From Pseudomonas fluorescens (GTDB taxonomy: Bacteria; Pseudomonadota; Gammaproteobacteria; Pseudomonadales; Pseudomonadaceae), in the NCBI RefSeq assembly GCF_001623525.1, contig NZ_CP015225.1:6770501-6834500 (forward strand): a stretch of DNA of 64,000 nucleotides, read 5' to 3'. Of this stretch, positions 19,898 through 28,578 are shown piece by piece; position 1 is the first letter of the stretch; every line of letters begins with the position of its first letter. Under the pieces are notes generated by a model. It made no database searches and was not told where the DNA came from. It saw only the letters and a list, made by a program, of their open reading frames with translations. Position numbers and translations under genes: made by a program.

Positions 19898-20278
19898 TCA
19901 CCCCGCCTTGCGCAACGCCTCAACCAATTGCTGCTTACGCATCTTCGAGCGCCCGGGAATGTTTTTCGCCCGGGCCTCCTTCATCAGGCTGTCCACCGTC
20001 TGGGCCTCATGAGAGGCCTTGCTGGTGCGTGGATGACCTTCGCGGGTCTTGGCGGCGCGGCGGGCCGATTCCCTGCGGTCGGTTTTCTTTTCCGCGGCCG
20101 GTTTCGCCTTCCCCGAACCGCCGGAGCGTTCGCCGCCGCCGGACTGTTTGTTGACCGTTGCCCAAGCGCGTGCCTCGGCCGTGTCCTTGGACAGGCCTTT
20201 CTTCTCGTAGCTCTCTTCGATGTGCTCGGCCTTGCGCTTTTGTTCGGCGGTGTATTTGTCTTTGCTTCCACGAGGCAT
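19898..20278 (-). CDS. Small basic protein with a Rho_N-like C terminus
   Basis: A 126-residue, highly charged protein. The N-terminal third is helical (YTAEQKRKAEHIEESYEKKGLS), the middle is a low-complexity Lys/Arg/Ala/Gly linker, and the C terminus (DSLMKEARAKNIPGRSKMRKQQLVEALRKA) resembles the Rho N-terminal helical domain, a nucleic-acid binding fold. Homologues in pseudomonads carry loose names such as plasmid stabilisation protein; the true role is unknown. GGAGGA precedes ATG at 20278. Confidence 0.75.
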   Translation of the reverse strand: MPRGSKDKYTAEQKRKAEHIEESYEKKGLSKDTAEARAWATVNKQSGGGERSGGSGKAKPAAEKKTDRRESARRAAKTREGHPRTSKASHEAQTVDSLMKEARAKNIPGRSKMRKQQLVEALRKAG

Positions 20279-20310
20279 GGGATGTTCCTCCTCAAATGTC
20301 TGAGCAGAGG

Positions 20311-20655
20311 CTATTGGCTGGCGGCGCCACCTTCGGAGCCCGAACCACCGGTCGTGGTTTTCGAGCCTACCCCGGTCTCGGCGTTATCAGGCGCTGTCGA
20401 GTCCGGCGTATTCATGCCGCCCTGACGACCCGTGTCATTACCCTGCACACGCGGATCGGTGCCGGTGGCGGGCGGCTGGCCATTGTTCAGGCCGCCGCCG
20501 GTTCCGTCGGTGTTCAATTTGGGCAGGCCTTGCGTGGCGGGGGAGTTGGGCGCTTGCACGGGATCGGTCGGCCCGGTGCCGGAGGTCGAAGCCGCGAAGG
20601 CCACCGAGGACAGCAACGCGGCGAAGGTGAATGCGGTCAGCCTTGAAGTGATCAT
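20311..20655 (-). CDS. Exported low-complexity Gly/Thr/Pro-rich protein
   Basis: A 114-residue protein. An ATG five codons upstream (20670) would include the GGAGG site itself, so ATG 20655 with GGAGG eight bases before it is chosen. A signal peptide is clear (residues 1-21, ending SSVAFA). The mature part is a Gly/Thr/Asn/Pro-rich low-complexity chain without a recognised domain, probably periplasmic and disordered. It sits 32 bp upstream of the Rho_N-like gene on the same strand. Confidence 0.65.
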   Translation of the reverse strand: MITSRLTAFTFAALLSSVAFAASTSGTGPTDPVQAPNSPATQGLPKLNTDGTGGGLNNGQPPATGTDPRVQGNDTGRQGGMNTPDSTAPDNAETGVGSKTTTGGSGSEGGAASQ

Positions 20656-20844
20656 GGGTGTCGCCTCCATTTTTCAGAATGCTTACCTGATCTTGGGCCT
20701 CGCTGGATTTGGGTTGGTGCCTCGGACGCGACGAATGGCGGTTCTGAAGGAGGCGTGCGCCGCAATCAAATAGTTGGATCGATATGTGACGAGCGCCGCG
20801 CCGCGGCTTAGTATGGCGCTTTCAATTGGCTACAAGGCCTGTTC

Positions 20845-21327
20845 ATGTCCATCGAGATCCGTCCTGCGCAACCCAGCGATGCGCCTCAAATCCTTGCCTT
20901 CATCACCGAGCTGGCCGATTACGAAAAGGCCCGTCACGAAGTCATCGCCAGTGTGGCGGACATCGAGCGTAGCCTGTTCAGCGAGGGCGCGACCGCCCAC
21001 GGCTTGATCTGCCTGCGTGACGGCGTGCCAATCGGTTTTGCGGTGTTTTTCTTCAGTTACTCCACTTGGCTGGGCAGCAATTGCCTGTACCTCGAGGACC
21101 TGTACATCACGCCAGAGCAGCGCGGCGGCGGGGCGGGCAAGACCTTGTTGCGGCACCTGGCGAAAATTGCCTGCGACAACGATTGCGGTCGCTTCGAATG
21201 GAGCGTGCTGGACTGGAACACCCCGGCCATCGAGTTCTACAAATCCCTCGGCGCGCAGCCCCAGGAAGAATGGGTGCGCTACCGAATGGACGGCAAGGTG
21301 CTACGGGATTTTGCTAACGGCAACTGA
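20845..21327 (+). CDS. GNAT family N-acetyltransferase
   Basis: A 160-residue acetyltransferase. The acetyl-CoA site is visible as LYLEDLYITPEQRGGGAGKTLLRHLAKIA (motif A, QRGGGAG) and the C-terminal motif B in VLDWNTPAIEFYKSLGAQP. This pattern is close to diamine N-acetyltransferase-like members, but the substrate is not proven. ATG 20845 opens directly with the first beta strand (IEIRPAQPSDA). The gene is convergent with the GST gene, 5 bp away. Confidence 0.9.
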   Translation: MSIEIRPAQPSDAPQILAFITELADYEKARHEVIASVADIERSLFSEGATAHGLICLRDGVPIGFAVFFFSYSTWLGSNCLYLEDLYITPEQRGGGAGKTLLRHLAKIACDNDCGRFEWSVLDWNTPAIEFYKSLGAQPQEEWVRYRMDGKVLRDFANGN

Positions 21328-21332
21328 GCTGT

Positions 21333-21965
21333 TCATGAGTGCGCGGCGGATGCGTACTCGGCAAATCCGGGGCGCTGTTCCAACCGCTTGCAATAGGCGG
21401 CGACCGCTGGATAGTCGGGACGCTCCATGGGCGCTTGGCGCCAGCGGTGCACCGACAAGCCGATGAGCACGTCCGCAAGGGAAAACGCCGTACCGGCCAC
21501 GTAGGCGCCGGTGCGGTTCAACTGCTGCTCCAGCAAACCCATCTTCTCGTTCCAGCCCTTGACGCCGGCGGCGATGCGCAGTGGGTCCTGGAAGTCTGGA
21601 TTCTTGCGTACCAGGGCGTGGAATGCGTAGCCCCATGACGGGTTGAGCTCTGTGGCTTGCCAGTCCATCCACTGCTCGACACGCGCCCGTGCGGCAGGCT
21701 CGACAGGCAGCAGGTCGTTGCGCCCATGTTTGCCCACCAGATAGCGGCAAATGGTGTTCGACTCCCAGAGCACACCGTTCTCATCAATGATCACCGGCAC
21801 CTGGGCATTGGGATTCAAGGCCAGGAACGCCGGGTCGTGGGTCGAGGAAAAACCGATGCCCCAGTCTTCGCGCTCGTAGGCGATTTCCAATTCCTGGCAG
21901 GTCCACAACACTTTTCTGACATTGATCGAGGAAGTGCGACCGAGGATTTTCAGCTGTTGTCCCAT
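21333..21965 (-). CDS. Glutathione S-transferase family protein
   Basis: A 210-residue protein from ATG 21965; GTG at 21968 would add one residue. The thioredoxin-like N-terminal half (LKILGRTSSINVRKVLWTCQELEI, then NPNAQVPVIIDENGVLWESNTICRYL with the cis-Pro and the Glu-Ser glutathione contact) is followed by an all-helical C-terminal domain with SLADVLIG. It could detoxify electrophiles; no substrate can be named. It ends 5 bp from the GNAT gene, tail to tail. Confidence 0.9.
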   Translation of the reverse strand: MGQQLKILGRTSSINVRKVLWTCQELEIAYEREDWGIGFSSTHDPAFLALNPNAQVPVIIDENGVLWESNTICRYLVGKHGRNDLLPVEPAARARVEQWMDWQATELNPSWGYAFHALVRKNPDFQDPLRIAAGVKGWNEKMGLLEQQLNRTGAYVAGTAFSLADVLIGLSVHRWRQAPMERPDYPAVAAYCKRLEQRPGFAEYASAAHS

Positions 21966-22049
21966 CACTTTTTCCCTAGTTGTTTGGCGTCCGCTCAGAA
22001 ACGTAGCAGGGTCTTGGACGGATGGCGATGGGCTTTAGGGTTGGTTCAT

Positions 22050-22112
22050 AAAATCCCAATATATGGGAGTGATATTTATATATTGAGATTTTGTTGCGTC
22101 CAGGTTTATAGT
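22050..22112 (+). promoter_or_regulatory. Promoter with inverted-repeat operator before dgoK
   Basis: TTGAGA (22083-22088) and TATAGT (22107-22112) are 18 bp apart. AAAATCCCAATATA (22050-22063) pairs with TATATTGAGATTTT (22079-22092) at 13 of 14 positions, the right arm covering the -35 box. TCCCA-N5-TGGGA lies inside the left part. The layout repeats that at 14910-14970, down to the CAGGTGAAG leader before each start codon. Confidence 0.75.
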
Positions 22113-22152
22113 CCGTTCCACTCACTGCCAAAAAACAGAACAGGTGAAGCGG

Positions 22153-23133
22153 ATGCAGGCGCAATTGATCGCGCTCGATTGGGGGACCACCTCATTACGG
22201 GCTTACAAACTCGCAGCCGGTGGCGAGGTGCTCGAGCAGCGCTCGCTGTCATCGGGGATCATGCAGTTGCCTTCCCAGCCGCGAACCGTGGCCGGCCGGG
22301 CGTGCATCGATGGTTTCGAACTGGCCTTCGACGAGGCCTGCGGCGACTGGCTCGATGCCCAGCCAGGCTTGCCCGTGATTGCCTGTGGCATGGTCGGCAG
22401 CGCTCAGGGCTGGCGTGAAGCGCCTTACTGCGACACACCCGCCAACGTCGCCAATCTCGGACATTCCCTACAAACCGTTCGCAGCCTTCGCGGTGTCGAT
22501 GTGCACATCGTGCCCGGCGTGATTCAGCGTTCACGCTTGCCCAATGTCATGCGCGGTGAAGAAACCCAGGTGCTCGGCGCCTTGCACAGCCTGCCGGACG
22601 AAGCGGTGTTGATCGGCTTGCCCGGCAGTCATTCGAAATGGGTGGAAGTGACCGATGGCTGCATCGTGCATTTCGACACCTTCATGACCGGCGAGATCTT
22701 TGCCGTGCTCAGTGACCACAGCATTCTCGGCCGCACCCAGCAACGGAGTACGACCTTCGATGGCGTGGCCTTTGATCGTGGCGTACAGGTGGCGTTGTCG
22801 GTGGACGGCCAGATCGGTCCGCTGTCCACGGTGTTCAGCGCTCGCAGTCTGGGCTTGACCGGCGAACTGGAGGCCAGCGCCCAGGCCGATTACCTCTCGG
22901 GCCTGCTGATCGGCCATGAGCTGACGGCGCTGGCCGAGGTGCAGCGTCGGCGACGCGACAGCCTCCATCTGCCGACGGTGGTGCTGATCGGCAACTCCCA
23001 ACTCTGTGTCCGTTATCAACGGGCCCTCGACGCCTGCGGTTTCGCCCGGGTGACCCTGGCCGAACAGGCCACCGAACGCGGTTTGTGGCAACTGGCCGTA
23101 GCGGCCGGGTTGCTCGATTCCACCGCCCCCTGA
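22153..23133 (+). CDS. dgoK: 2-dehydro-3-deoxygalactonokinase DgoK
   Basis: A 326-residue sugar-acid kinase. The N terminus LIALDWGTTSLRAYKL is the phosphate-1 motif of the DgoK family, and VLIGLPGSHSKWVEV is a second nucleotide-site segment. It phosphorylates 2-keto-3-deoxygalactonate. ATG 22153 follows CAGGTGAAGCGG; GTG 22144 is part of that ribosome site and is rejected as start. It is first of dgoK-dgoA-dgoD, with 19 and 49 bp gaps. Confidence 0.93.
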   Translation: MQAQLIALDWGTTSLRAYKLAAGGEVLEQRSLSSGIMQLPSQPRTVAGRACIDGFELAFDEACGDWLDAQPGLPVIACGMVGSAQGWREAPYCDTPANVANLGHSLQTVRSLRGVDVHIVPGVIQRSRLPNVMRGEETQVLGALHSLPDEAVLIGLPGSHSKWVEVTDGCIVHFDTFMTGEIFAVLSDHSILGRTQQRSTTFDGVAFDRGVQVALSVDGQIGPLSTVFSARSLGLTGELEASAQADYLSGLLIGHELTALAEVQRRRRDSLHLPTVVLIGNSQLCVRYQRALDACGFARVTLAEQATERGLWQLAVAAGLLDSTAP

Positions 23134-23152
23134 ACCTGACTGGAGGTCTGAC

Positions 23153-23773
23153 ATGCTCACACAAGCACTGGCGCACAACGGGCTGATTGCGATCCTGCGT
23201 GGTCTGCGTCCCGAAGAGGCGGCGGCCATCGGCGAAGTCCTGTACAGCGCCGGATTTCGCGTCATCGAAGTGCCGCTCAATTCCCCCGAGCCGTACGAAA
23301 GCATCCGCATCCTGCGTAGCACCTTGCCCGCCGATTGCCTGATCGGCGCCGGCACCGTGCTCACGCCGGAGCAGGTGGAGCAGGTGAAAACCGCTGGCGG
23401 CCAAGTGATCGTCATGCCTCACAGCGATCCGAAGGTGCTGCGGGCGGCGAAAGCGGCGGGTCTGTACCTGTCGCCGGGTGTCGCCACGCCTACCGAAGCG
23501 TTTGCCGCGCTGGCCGAAGGCGCCCATGTACTGAAGATGTTCCCCGCCGAGCAGATGGGCCCGGCGGTGGTCAAGGCCTGGCTCGCGGTGCTGCCGGCCG
23601 GGACCGTGCTGGTGCCGGTGGGTGGGATTACGCCGGACAACATGGCGGTGTTCGTCGAAGCCGGCGTCAAGGGTTTCGGCCTCGGTTCCGGGCTGTTCAA
23701 GCCGGGCCTGACAGTGGATGAAGTGGCGGTGCGCGCCAAGGCCTACGTGGCGGCATGGAACGCCTTGAACTGA
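23153..23773 (+). CDS. dgoA: 2-dehydro-3-deoxy-6-phosphogalactonate aldolase DgoA
   Basis: A 206-residue KDPG-type class I aldolase. [24 protein letters not shown] and [14 protein letters not shown] follow the family; Lys in [12 protein letters not shown] is the likely Schiff-base residue, with a catalytic Glu near EVPLNSPEP. It splits KDPGal into pyruvate and glyceraldehyde-3-phosphate. It follows dgoK by 19 bp (GGAGGT site). Here the aldolase is a separate gene, not fused to the dehydratase. Confidence 0.93.
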   Translation: MLTQALAHNGLIAILRGLRPEEAAAIGEVLYSAGFRVIEVPLNSPEPYESIRILRSTLPADCLIGAGTVLTPEQVEQVKTAGGQVIVMPHSDPKVLRAAKAAGLYLSPGVATPTEAFAALAEGAHVLKMFPAEQMGPAVVKAWLAVLPAGTVLVPVGGITPDNMAVFVEAGVKGFGLGSGLFKPGLTVDEVAVRAKAYVAAWNALN

Positions 23774-23822
23774 AGACTTTTCCAGCGCCCCGTGCGCTGC
23801 ATCTGACAAGAGAGACAACAAG

Positions 23823-24971
23823 ATGAAAATCACCAAGCTGACCACGTTTATCGTTCCGCCGCGCTGGTGCTTCCTCAAGGTCGAGACCGACGAGGGCGTG
23901 ACCGGTTGGGGCGAGCCCGTGGTCGAAGGCCGTGCCCACACGGTGGCAGCGGCTGTCGAGGAATTGTCCGACTACCTGATCGGCAAAGACCCACGCAACA
24001 TCGAAGACATCTGGACCGTGCTCTATCGCGGCGGCTTCTACCGCGGCGGGGCCATTCACATGAGCGCCCTGGCCGGCATCGACCAGGCGCTGTGGGACAT
24101 CAAGGGCAAGGCCCTGGGCGTGTCGGTCAGCGATCTGCTGGGCGGCCAGGTGCGCGACAAGATCCGTGTGTATTCGTGGATCGGCGGCGACCGGCCGGCG
24201 GACACCGCTCGTGCGGCGAAAGAGGCGGTGGCGCGGGGCTTCACGGCGGTGAAGATGAACGGCACAGAAGAGCTGCAGTTTCTCGACACCTTCGAAAAAG
24301 TCGACCTTGCCCTGGCCAACGTGGCGGCGGTGCGCGATGCGGTGGGGCCGAACGTCGGCATTGGCGTGGACTTCCACGGCCGGGTGCACAAACCGATGGC
24401 CAAGGTGCTGATGAAGGAACTCGACCCCTACAAGCTGATGTTCATCGAAGAGCCGGTGCTCAGCGAAAACTACGAAGCCCTCAAGGAGTTGGCGCCGCTG
24501 ACCAGCACCCCGATTGCCCTCGGTGAGCGGTTGTTTTCCCGTTGGGACTTCAAACGGGTGCTCAGCGAAGGTTACGTGGACATCATCCAGCCGGATGCCT
24601 CCCATGCCGGCGGCATCACCGAAACCCGCAAGATCGCCAACATGGCCGAGGCCTACGACGTGGCGCTGGCGCTGCACTGCCCGCTGGGCCCGATCGCCCT
24701 GGCGGCGTGCCTGCAACTGGACGCGGTCTGCTACAACGCGTTCATCCAGGAACAGAGCCTGGGTATCCACTACAACGAGAGCAACGACCTGCTGGACTAC
24801 ATCAAGGATCCGCAGGTGTTCGACTACGACAAGGGCTTCGTGAAAATCCCGAATGGCCCGGGCCTGGGCATCGAGATCAACGAGGAATACGTCATCGAAC
24901 GCGCGGCCATCGGCCACCGCTGGCGCAACCCGATCTGGCGTCATGCCGATGGCAGTTTTGCCGAGTGGTGA
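23823..24971 (+). CDS. dgoD: D-galactonate dehydratase DgoD
   Basis: A 382-residue enolase-superfamily dehydratase. Metal ligands are expected in [10 protein letters not shown] (Asp), FIEEPV (Glu) and [12 protein letters not shown] (Glu); base residues in [12 protein letters not shown] and the His of [10 protein letters not shown]. It turns D-galactonate into 2-keto-3-deoxygalactonate, the substrate of DgoK. It ends the dgoKAD run; a REPIN separates it from the MFS gene. The motifs and context favour galactonate over other sugar acids. Confidence 0.93.
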   Translation: MKITKLTTFIVPPRWCFLKVETDEGVTGWGEPVVEGRAHTVAAAVEELSDYLIGKDPRNIEDIWTVLYRGGFYRGGAIHMSALAGIDQALWDIKGKALGVSVSDLLGGQVRDKIRVYSWIGGDRPADTARAAKEAVARGFTAVKMNGTEELQFLDTFEKVDLALANVAAVRDAVGPNVGIGVDFHGRVHKPMAKVLMKELDPYKLMFIEEPVLSENYEALKELAPLTSTPIALGERLFSRWDFKRVLSEGYVDIIQPDASHAGGITETRKIANMAEAYDVALALHCPLGPIALAACLQLDAVCYNAFIQEQSLGIHYNESNDLLDYIKDPQVFDYDKGFVKIPNGPGLGIEINEEYVIERAAIGHRWRNPIWRHADGSFAEW

Positions 24972-24994
24972 TTCTCTAGACAACCACAACCCCT

Positions 24995-25102
24995 GTGGCG
25001 AGGGAGCTTGCTCCCGCTCGACTGCGCAGCAGTCGCAGAGATGTCAGTTCATACATACAGGGGGCTGCTGCGCAGCCCAGCGGGAGCAAGCTCCCTCGCC
25101 AC
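24995..25102. repeat. REPIN (first family)
   Basis: GTGGCGAGGGAGCTTGCTCC at 24995 and the inverted partner ending at 25102 enclose about 68 bp with a further GCTGCGCAGC core. It lies in the 190-bp gap between dgoD and the MFS gene. Confidence 0.88.
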
Positions 25103-25161
25103 GGGTCGACTCGACTGCTCGTTAGTTTCGCCCTTAATAAACATAAAAAGAGGCACCTCAC

Positions 25162-26472
25162 ATGCAAGCGCACACCCTGAGCGCGCAGGCGTCGTTGGTG
25201 ACGCCCAGCCGCAAGCGTTTTTTCATCATGGTCCTGCTGTTCATCACCGTGGTGATCAATTACCTGGACCGCAGCAACCTCTCGATCGCCGCCCCCGCGT
25301 TGACCAGCGACCTGGGCATCGATCCGATCCATGTCGGGCTGATTTTCTCGGCGTTCGGCTGGACCTATGCCGCCATGCAGATCCCCGGTGGCTGGCTGGT
25401 GGACCGGGTGCCGCCGCGCATTCTGTATAGCGTGGCGTTGCTGTTGTGGTCGGTGGCCACGGTCATGCTAGGTTTTGCCGCCAGTTTCATCGCGCTGTTC
25501 GTGCTGCGCATGGCGGTCGGTGCCCTGGAAGCGCCGGCTTATCCGATCAACAGCCGCGTGGTCACCACCTGGTTCCCCGAGCGCGAGCGGGCCACGGCCA
25601 TCGGTTTCTACACCTCCGGGCAGTTCGTCGGGCTGGCTTTCCTGACGCCAGTACTGGCGTGGCTGCAACACGCCTTCGGTTGGCACATGGTGTTTGTCGC
25701 CACGGGCGCGGTGGGTATTCTCTGGGCGGCGATCTGGTACGCGGTGTATCGCGAGCCACGGGATTTCAAAGGCGCCAACGCCGCCGAAATCGAACTGATT
25801 CGCGAAGGCGGCGGGCTGGTGGATATCCAGGCCGATACCGCCAAGGTCAAGGCCAAATTCAGTTGGTCCGACCTGGGCATTGTCCTGACTCAACGCAAGT
25901 TGTGGGGCATTTACCTGGGCCAGTTCTGTCTCAACTCCACGCTGTGGTTTTTCCTGACGTGGTTCCCGACCTACCTGGTGAAATATCGCGGCATGGATTT
26001 CATCAAGTCCGGTCTGCTGGCGTCGTTGCCGTTCCTCGCGGCGTTTGTCGGCGTGCTGTGCTCCGGGTTCTTCTCCGACTGGCTGATTCGCCGCGGCGCC
26101 ACGGTGGGGTTTGCGCGCAAGCTGCCGATCATTGGCGGTCTGTTGATCTCCACCTCGATCATCGGCGCCAACTTTGTTGAATCGACGCCGCTGGTGATCG
26201 CCTTCCTGGCCCTGGCGTTCTTCGGCAATGGCCTGGCGTCGATCACCTGGTCGCTGGTCTCCACACTGGCCCCGGCGCGGTTGCTCGGGCTGACGGGTGG
26301 GGTGTTCAACTTCATCGGTAACCTGGCGGCGATCGCCACGCCGATCGTCATTGGCTTCCTTGCCAGCGGCGATTCGTTTGCCCCGGCCATCACCTATATC
26401 TCTGTCCTGGCACTGGCTGGCGCGCTGTCCTACATCCTGCTGGTCGGGAAGGTCGAGCGCATCGAGTTGTAG
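25162..26472 (+). CDS. MFS transporter, DgoT-like (anion:cation symporter family)
   Basis: A 436-residue membrane protein with about 12 hydrophobic segments. The first, FFIMVLLFITVVINYLDRSN, ends in the NYLDRSNLS signature of the anion:cation symporter family that includes the E. coli galactonate transporter DgoT. GFYTSGQFVGLAF and the central hydrophilic loop (residues about 200-240) fit. Beside dgoD it probably imports galactonate itself, giving a second entry to the pathway besides the ABC importer. It follows a REPIN and may have its own promoter. Confidence 0.85.
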   Translation: MQAHTLSAQASLVTPSRKRFFIMVLLFITVVINYLDRSNLSIAAPALTSDLGIDPIHVGLIFSAFGWTYAAMQIPGGWLVDRVPPRILYSVALLLWSVATVMLGFAASFIALFVLRMAVGALEAPAYPINSRVVTTWFPERERATAIGFYTSGQFVGLAFLTPVLAWLQHAFGWHMVFVATGAVGILWAAIWYAVYREPRDFKGANAAEIELIREGGGLVDIQADTAKVKAKFSWSDLGIVLTQRKLWGIYLGQFCLNSTLWFFLTWFPTYLVKYRGMDFIKSGLLASLPFLAAFVGVLCSGFFSDWLIRRGATVGFARKLPIIGGLLISTSIIGANFVESTPLVIAFLALAFFGNGLASITWSLVSTLAPARLLGLTGGVFNFIGNLAAIATPIVIGFLASGDSFAPAITYISVLALAGALSYILLVGKVERIEL

Positions 26473-26530
26473 TCCGACGGGGCGGGCGACCATAATGCCG
26501 CCCGTTCCCGCTCACTGTTGAAGGCCGGCT

Positions 26531-27334
26531 ATGCAGCAAGACGATCCAAAAATCACCAAGGATGCCGCACCTACGGGCACGCAGACATTGTTGCGTGGCC
26601 TGGGGGTGGTCCAGGCGGTCGCCAGCGGCGCCCGTGACTTGAAGGAAATCGCCCGGCTGATCGGCACCACCCGCAGCACCACCCATCGCCTGGCCAGTTG
26701 CCTGGTGGACGAACGTTACCTGCGCGTGGTGCCGCAAGTGGGCTACCTGCTGGGACCGAAGCTGATCGAGCTGGGTTTCCAGGCCCGCGAAGAGTTGCCA
26801 CTGGTGAGCCTGGCGGGGCCGTACTTGGACGAACTGTCGGCACTGACCGGGGACACCGTTCACCTGGCGATTCGTGAGGGCGACGAAGTCTTGTACCTGC
26901 TGAAGAATCCAGGGCGCAACGGCCCGGAAATGCGTTCGCGCGTAGGCCATCGCATGCCGCTGGCGCGCACCGGGATCGGCAAGGCGCTGATGCTCGATGA
27001 TTCGCAGGAACAATGGAAGCGGCTGTATGAAATCAGCCTGCCAGCCGGTGGGAAGAATCAGTTCTGGCCCCAGCATCAGGAGCAATCCTGGGAACAGTTC
27101 CAGCAACGGATGCTGGAGTACGTGGCGGGGGGTTATGCCTTCGACCTGGAAGACAACGAACCGTCGATTCGCTGTGTGGCGGCGCCGATCCGGGACGCCG
27201 GCAAGCGCATCGTTGCCGGTATCAGCATCGCCAGCACCGTGCCGTACATGCCGCTGGAAAAGATGGCCGAGCTGATTCCCCTGGTCAAAGGGGTCACAGC
27301 CCGGCTGTCGGCGGAACTGGGCGCCAAGGTCTGA
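26531..27334 (+). CDS. IclR family transcriptional regulator
   Basis: A 267-residue protein. The N-terminal winged HTH (LLRGLGVVQAVASGARDLKEIARLIGTTRSTTHRLASCLV, residues about 15-55) is followed by an effector domain with RVGHRMPLARTGIGKALM and IRCVAAPIRDAGKRIVAGISIASTVPYMP. It follows the DgoT-like gene by 58 bp and is a candidate second regulator of the galactonate genes, possibly the one that uses the paired operators at 14910 and 22050. That link is only an inference. Confidence 0.87.
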   Translation: MQQDDPKITKDAAPTGTQTLLRGLGVVQAVASGARDLKEIARLIGTTRSTTHRLASCLVDERYLRVVPQVGYLLGPKLIELGFQAREELPLVSLAGPYLDELSALTGDTVHLAIREGDEVLYLLKNPGRNGPEMRSRVGHRMPLARTGIGKALMLDDSQEQWKRLYEISLPAGGKNQFWPQHQEQSWEQFQQRMLEYVAGGYAFDLEDNEPSIRCVAAPIRDAGKRIVAGISIASTVPYMPLEKMAELIPLVKGVTARLSAELGAKV

Positions 27335-27340
27335 CGAACG

Positions 27341-28393
27341 TCAGGCCTTGAGCGTTGCCATGTCGATGACGAAACGGTATTTCACGTCACCGGCGATCAT
27401 GCGGCTGTAGGCCTCGTTGATCTGACGGATGTCGAGCATCTCGATGTCGCAGCTGATGTTGTGCTCGGCGCAGAAATCCAGCACTTCTTGGGTTTCGGCG
27501 ATACCGCCAATCAACGAACCGGCCAGGACGCGACGGCCCATGATCAAGTTGGCCGCATGGACCGGTGGATCGATCGGCTCGACCAGACCCACCAGGATGT
27601 GCACGCCGTCGAAGCGCAGGGTGCTGAGGTAGGGATTGAGATCGTGCTGCACTGGAATGGTGTCCAGCAGGAAATGGAAGCGTCCGGCCGCGGCGGCCAT
27701 CTGCTCGGGATCGGTGGACACAATCACATGATCGGCGCCCTGGCGACGGGCCTCTTCAGCCTTGCTGGCCGAGCGGGTGAACAACGTGACTTCCGCGCCC
27801 ATGGCTTTGGCGAACTTGATCCCCATATGGCCGAGGCCACCCATGCCCAGCACGCCGACCTTGTCGCCGGGCTTCACGCCGTAGTGCTTGAGGGGCGAGT
27901 AGGTGGTGATGCCGGCACAGAGAATCGGTGCGGCGCTGGCCGGGTCGAGTGCGGCCGGGATGCGCAACACGAAGTGCTCTTGGACCACGATGCTGTTGGA
28001 GTAGCCACCCATGGTATGCCCGCCGCTGACCCGGTCTGGGCTGGCGTAGGTCTGGGTCATGCCCTGATAGCAGTATTGCTCCAGGTCCGCGTGACAAGCT
28101 TCGCACTCGCGGCAGGAGTCGACCATGCAGCCAACACCCACCAAGTCGCCGACCTTATGACGGGTGACATTTGCACCGACGGCGGTGACTTTGCCGATGA
28201 TCTCGTGGCCAGGCATCAGTGGATAAACGGCGATGCCCCATTCGTTGCGCGCCTGGTGGATGTCGGAGTGGCAGACGCCGCAATAGAGGATTTCGATCGC
28301 CACATCGTCAGCTCGCGGGCTGCGGCGTTCGAACTTCATGGGGGCGAGGGGAGCGGTGGGCGATTGGGCGGCGTATCCGATGGCGGTGTACAT
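27341..28393 (-). CDS. Zinc-dependent NAD(P) alcohol dehydrogenase
   Basis: A 350-residue medium-chain dehydrogenase. Catalytic zinc: Cys in CGVCHSDIH and GHEIIGKV; structural zinc: the four-Cys group in CRECEACHADLEQYC. The Rossmann motif is GMGGLGHMGIKFAKAMG. It matches the cinnamyl-alcohol dehydrogenase-like group (YahK, broad aldehyde reductases). It is convergent with the IclR gene and divergent from the AraC gene at 28579, which may control it. The true aldehyde or alcohol substrate is unknown. Confidence 0.9.
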   Translation of the reverse strand: MYTAIGYAAQSPTAPLAPMKFERRSPRADDVAIEILYCGVCHSDIHQARNEWGIAVYPLMPGHEIIGKVTAVGANVTRHKVGDLVGVGCMVDSCRECEACHADLEQYCYQGMTQTYASPDRVSGGHTMGGYSNSIVVQEHFVLRIPAALDPASAAPILCAGITTYSPLKHYGVKPGDKVGVLGMGGLGHMGIKFAKAMGAEVTLFTRSASKAEEARRQGADHVIVSTDPEQMAAAAGRFHFLLDTIPVQHDLNPYLSTLRFDGVHILVGLVEPIDPPVHAANLIMGRRVLAGSLIGGIAETQEVLDFCAEHNISCDIEMLDIRQINEAYSRMIAGDVKYRFVIDMATLKA

Positions 28394-28578
28394 GATGGAC
28401 CTCGCTAAGCAGTGAACAGTGAACAGTGAGGTGATCTATTCTGGGAGCCTTGACCGTATGCGGCGATGACCATTCCTACGGGTGTCATGCCTAATCCTCC
28501 GGCCTTGGCCTAGGATTGCTCCTATGTGACGCCAGACCTGCGATGATGTTCCCATCCATTTTTTCGTGAAGTTTCCCC

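Noticed and set aside
25468..26493. 341-codon frame on the - strand over the MFS gene
   Set aside because: Gln/Arg-rich shadow of the DgoT-like transporter.
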